Assembly: GCA_002938075.1 (NCBI GenBank)
Contig: PTLK01000143.1
Span: 1-5,323 of the forward strand
Direction: 5' to 3'
Origin: Alphaproteobacteria bacterium MarineAlpha3_Bin3
GTDB taxonomy: Bacteria > Pseudomonadota > Alphaproteobacteria > Rhodospirillales > Casp-alpha2
Length of the DNA: 5,323 nt
The position numbers and the translations under genes were made by a program. A model generated the notes under the pieces. It ran no database searches, was not told where the DNA came from, and saw nothing but the letters and a program-made list of their open reading frames with translations. Shown here one piece after another: positions 5,044 to 5,323 of this stretch; the first letter of the stretch is position 1, and each line of letters begins with the position of its first letter.

Positions 5044-5075
5044 CTTTTCCCTTTTCCCTCTTTCCTCTTCTCCCT
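5044..5075. repeat. 32-nt uninterrupted polypyrimidine tract
   Basis: Thirty-two consecutive pyrimidines (5044-5075) follow a shorter pyrimidine stretch (5031-5040) across three A. On the minus strand this is a purine run with GGGAGA- and GGAAAG-type blocks. No ORF uses it as a ribosome binding site. Its role is unknown; it may be low-complexity debris outside the IS end. Nothing else gene-like is visible between 5005 and 5125. Confidence 0.6.
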
Positions 5076-5125
5076 GAGCGTAAAAAACTCCTCGCCGGCC
5101 CGTTCGGTTTGGCGATCGGTCGAAA

Positions 5126-5147
5126 ACGGGGACAGTATAATTATTTC
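5126..5147. repeat. GGGGACAGTATAATTATT motif, like RAYT/IS200-type element borders
   Basis: The stretch from ACGGGGACAG to TTATTTC closely resembles the GGGGACAGTATACTTAATT-type sequence that often borders REP-associated tyrosine transposase (Y1, IS200-like) genes. No Y1 transposase ORF is present in the window, so this would be an orphan end, or the element lies beyond 5323. The assignment is from memory of the motif. Confidence 0.4.
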
Positions 5148-5156
5148 TCCCTATAG

Positions 5157-5188
5157 CGTGTCATGATTGATCGCGATCACACGATCAA
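5157..5188. repeat. Overlapping GATC-rich palindromes
   Basis: TGATCGCGATCA (5168-5179) is a perfect 12-bp palindrome. Around it, TTGATCG (5167-5173) can pair with CGATCAA (5182-5188), and CGTGT (5157-5161) with ACACG (5179-5183), so several exclusive folds exist. Three GATC sites lie within 20 bases. It could be a protein-binding site or part of a repeat element. Confidence 0.55.
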
Positions 5189-5230
5189 CCCTGCGTTCAG
5201 ACGCCACTCGGGCTAACGCTCGCTACGCGG

Positions 5231-5256
5231 CTGGTTGCGGCATGCGCCGCAACCAG
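5231..5256. repeat. Perfect 11-bp hairpin
   Basis: CTGGTTGCGGC (5231-5241) and GCCGCAACCAG (5246-5256) are exact inverted repeats around ATGC. No T-run follows, so it is not a typical intrinsic terminator. It abuts the next palindrome, sharing two bases, which is the tandem hairpin layout of REP/BIME-type elements. Confidence 0.7.
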
Positions 5257-5300
5257 AGCACACCAAGTTCAAATGATTTCATTCAAACTTGGTGCGCTCT
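5255..5300. repeat. 46-bp imperfect palindrome
   Basis: AGAGC (5255-5259) pairs with GCTCT (5296-5300) and CACCAAGTT (5261-5269) with AACTTGGTG (5286-5294). An AATG/CATT inner stem around ATTT completes the arms, with a single A/C mismatch and a two-base inner mismatch. The AT-rich centre and long symmetry suit either a dimeric operator or a folded REP-like element. The remaining 23 bases to the window end show no recognisable gene. Confidence 0.65.
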
Positions 5301-5323
5301 AAGCCCCTGCTCCGCTGCTTCCG

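Overview
The window looks like a GC-rich chromosomal segment of a flagellated Gram-negative bacterium, most likely an alphaproteobacterium (Rhodospirillales-like). This placement is inferred from the style of the proteins and from a sigma-54/IHF-type flagellar promoter. No rRNA or other phylogenetic marker is present to prove it.

Left part (1-1205): the last codons of an unidentified plus-strand gene, a probable terminator, then a complete single-gene flagellar unit. The unit has a candidate enhancer with dyad symmetry, an IHF consensus match, a near-consensus sigma-54 promoter, flgG (distal rod protein), and a perfect GC hairpin with a T-run as terminator. flgG stands alone here, without its usual flgF/flgA/flgH neighbours.

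Middle part (1213-4030): a minus-strand lipoprotein-type D-alanyl-D-alanine carboxypeptidase/endopeptidase of the PBP4 (S13) family, with all three catalytic motifs. Only 30 bp away and divergent is a small plus-strand hypothetical gene. It has a good ribosome binding site but an in-frame amber codon at codon 24; the rest of the frame is intact. Converging on it is a minus-strand HAD-superfamily gene of the haloacid dehalogenase type II group, preceded by a possible overlapping leader ORF.

Right part (4031-5323): an accessory, repeat-rich zone without an intact gene beyond the HAD start. It holds a helically phased array of six 11-bp TGTCGTC repeats, a large GC hairpin, and the 5' two thirds of an IS481-family transposase. 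The transposase is broken by a 4-bp tandem duplication and then truncated just past its first catalytic Asp. Upstream of it are a structured leader that can hide the ribosome binding site and a likely IS terminus. Beyond that come a 32-nt polypyrimidine tract, a GGGGACAGTATAATTATT motif resembling RAYT/IS200-like element ends, and three palindromes. The zone looks like layered remains of mobile elements inserted upstream of the HAD gene.

No complete new defence or biosynthetic system is visible. The best leads are the in-frame amber gene, the phased TGTCGTC array and the palindrome cluster at the right edge.
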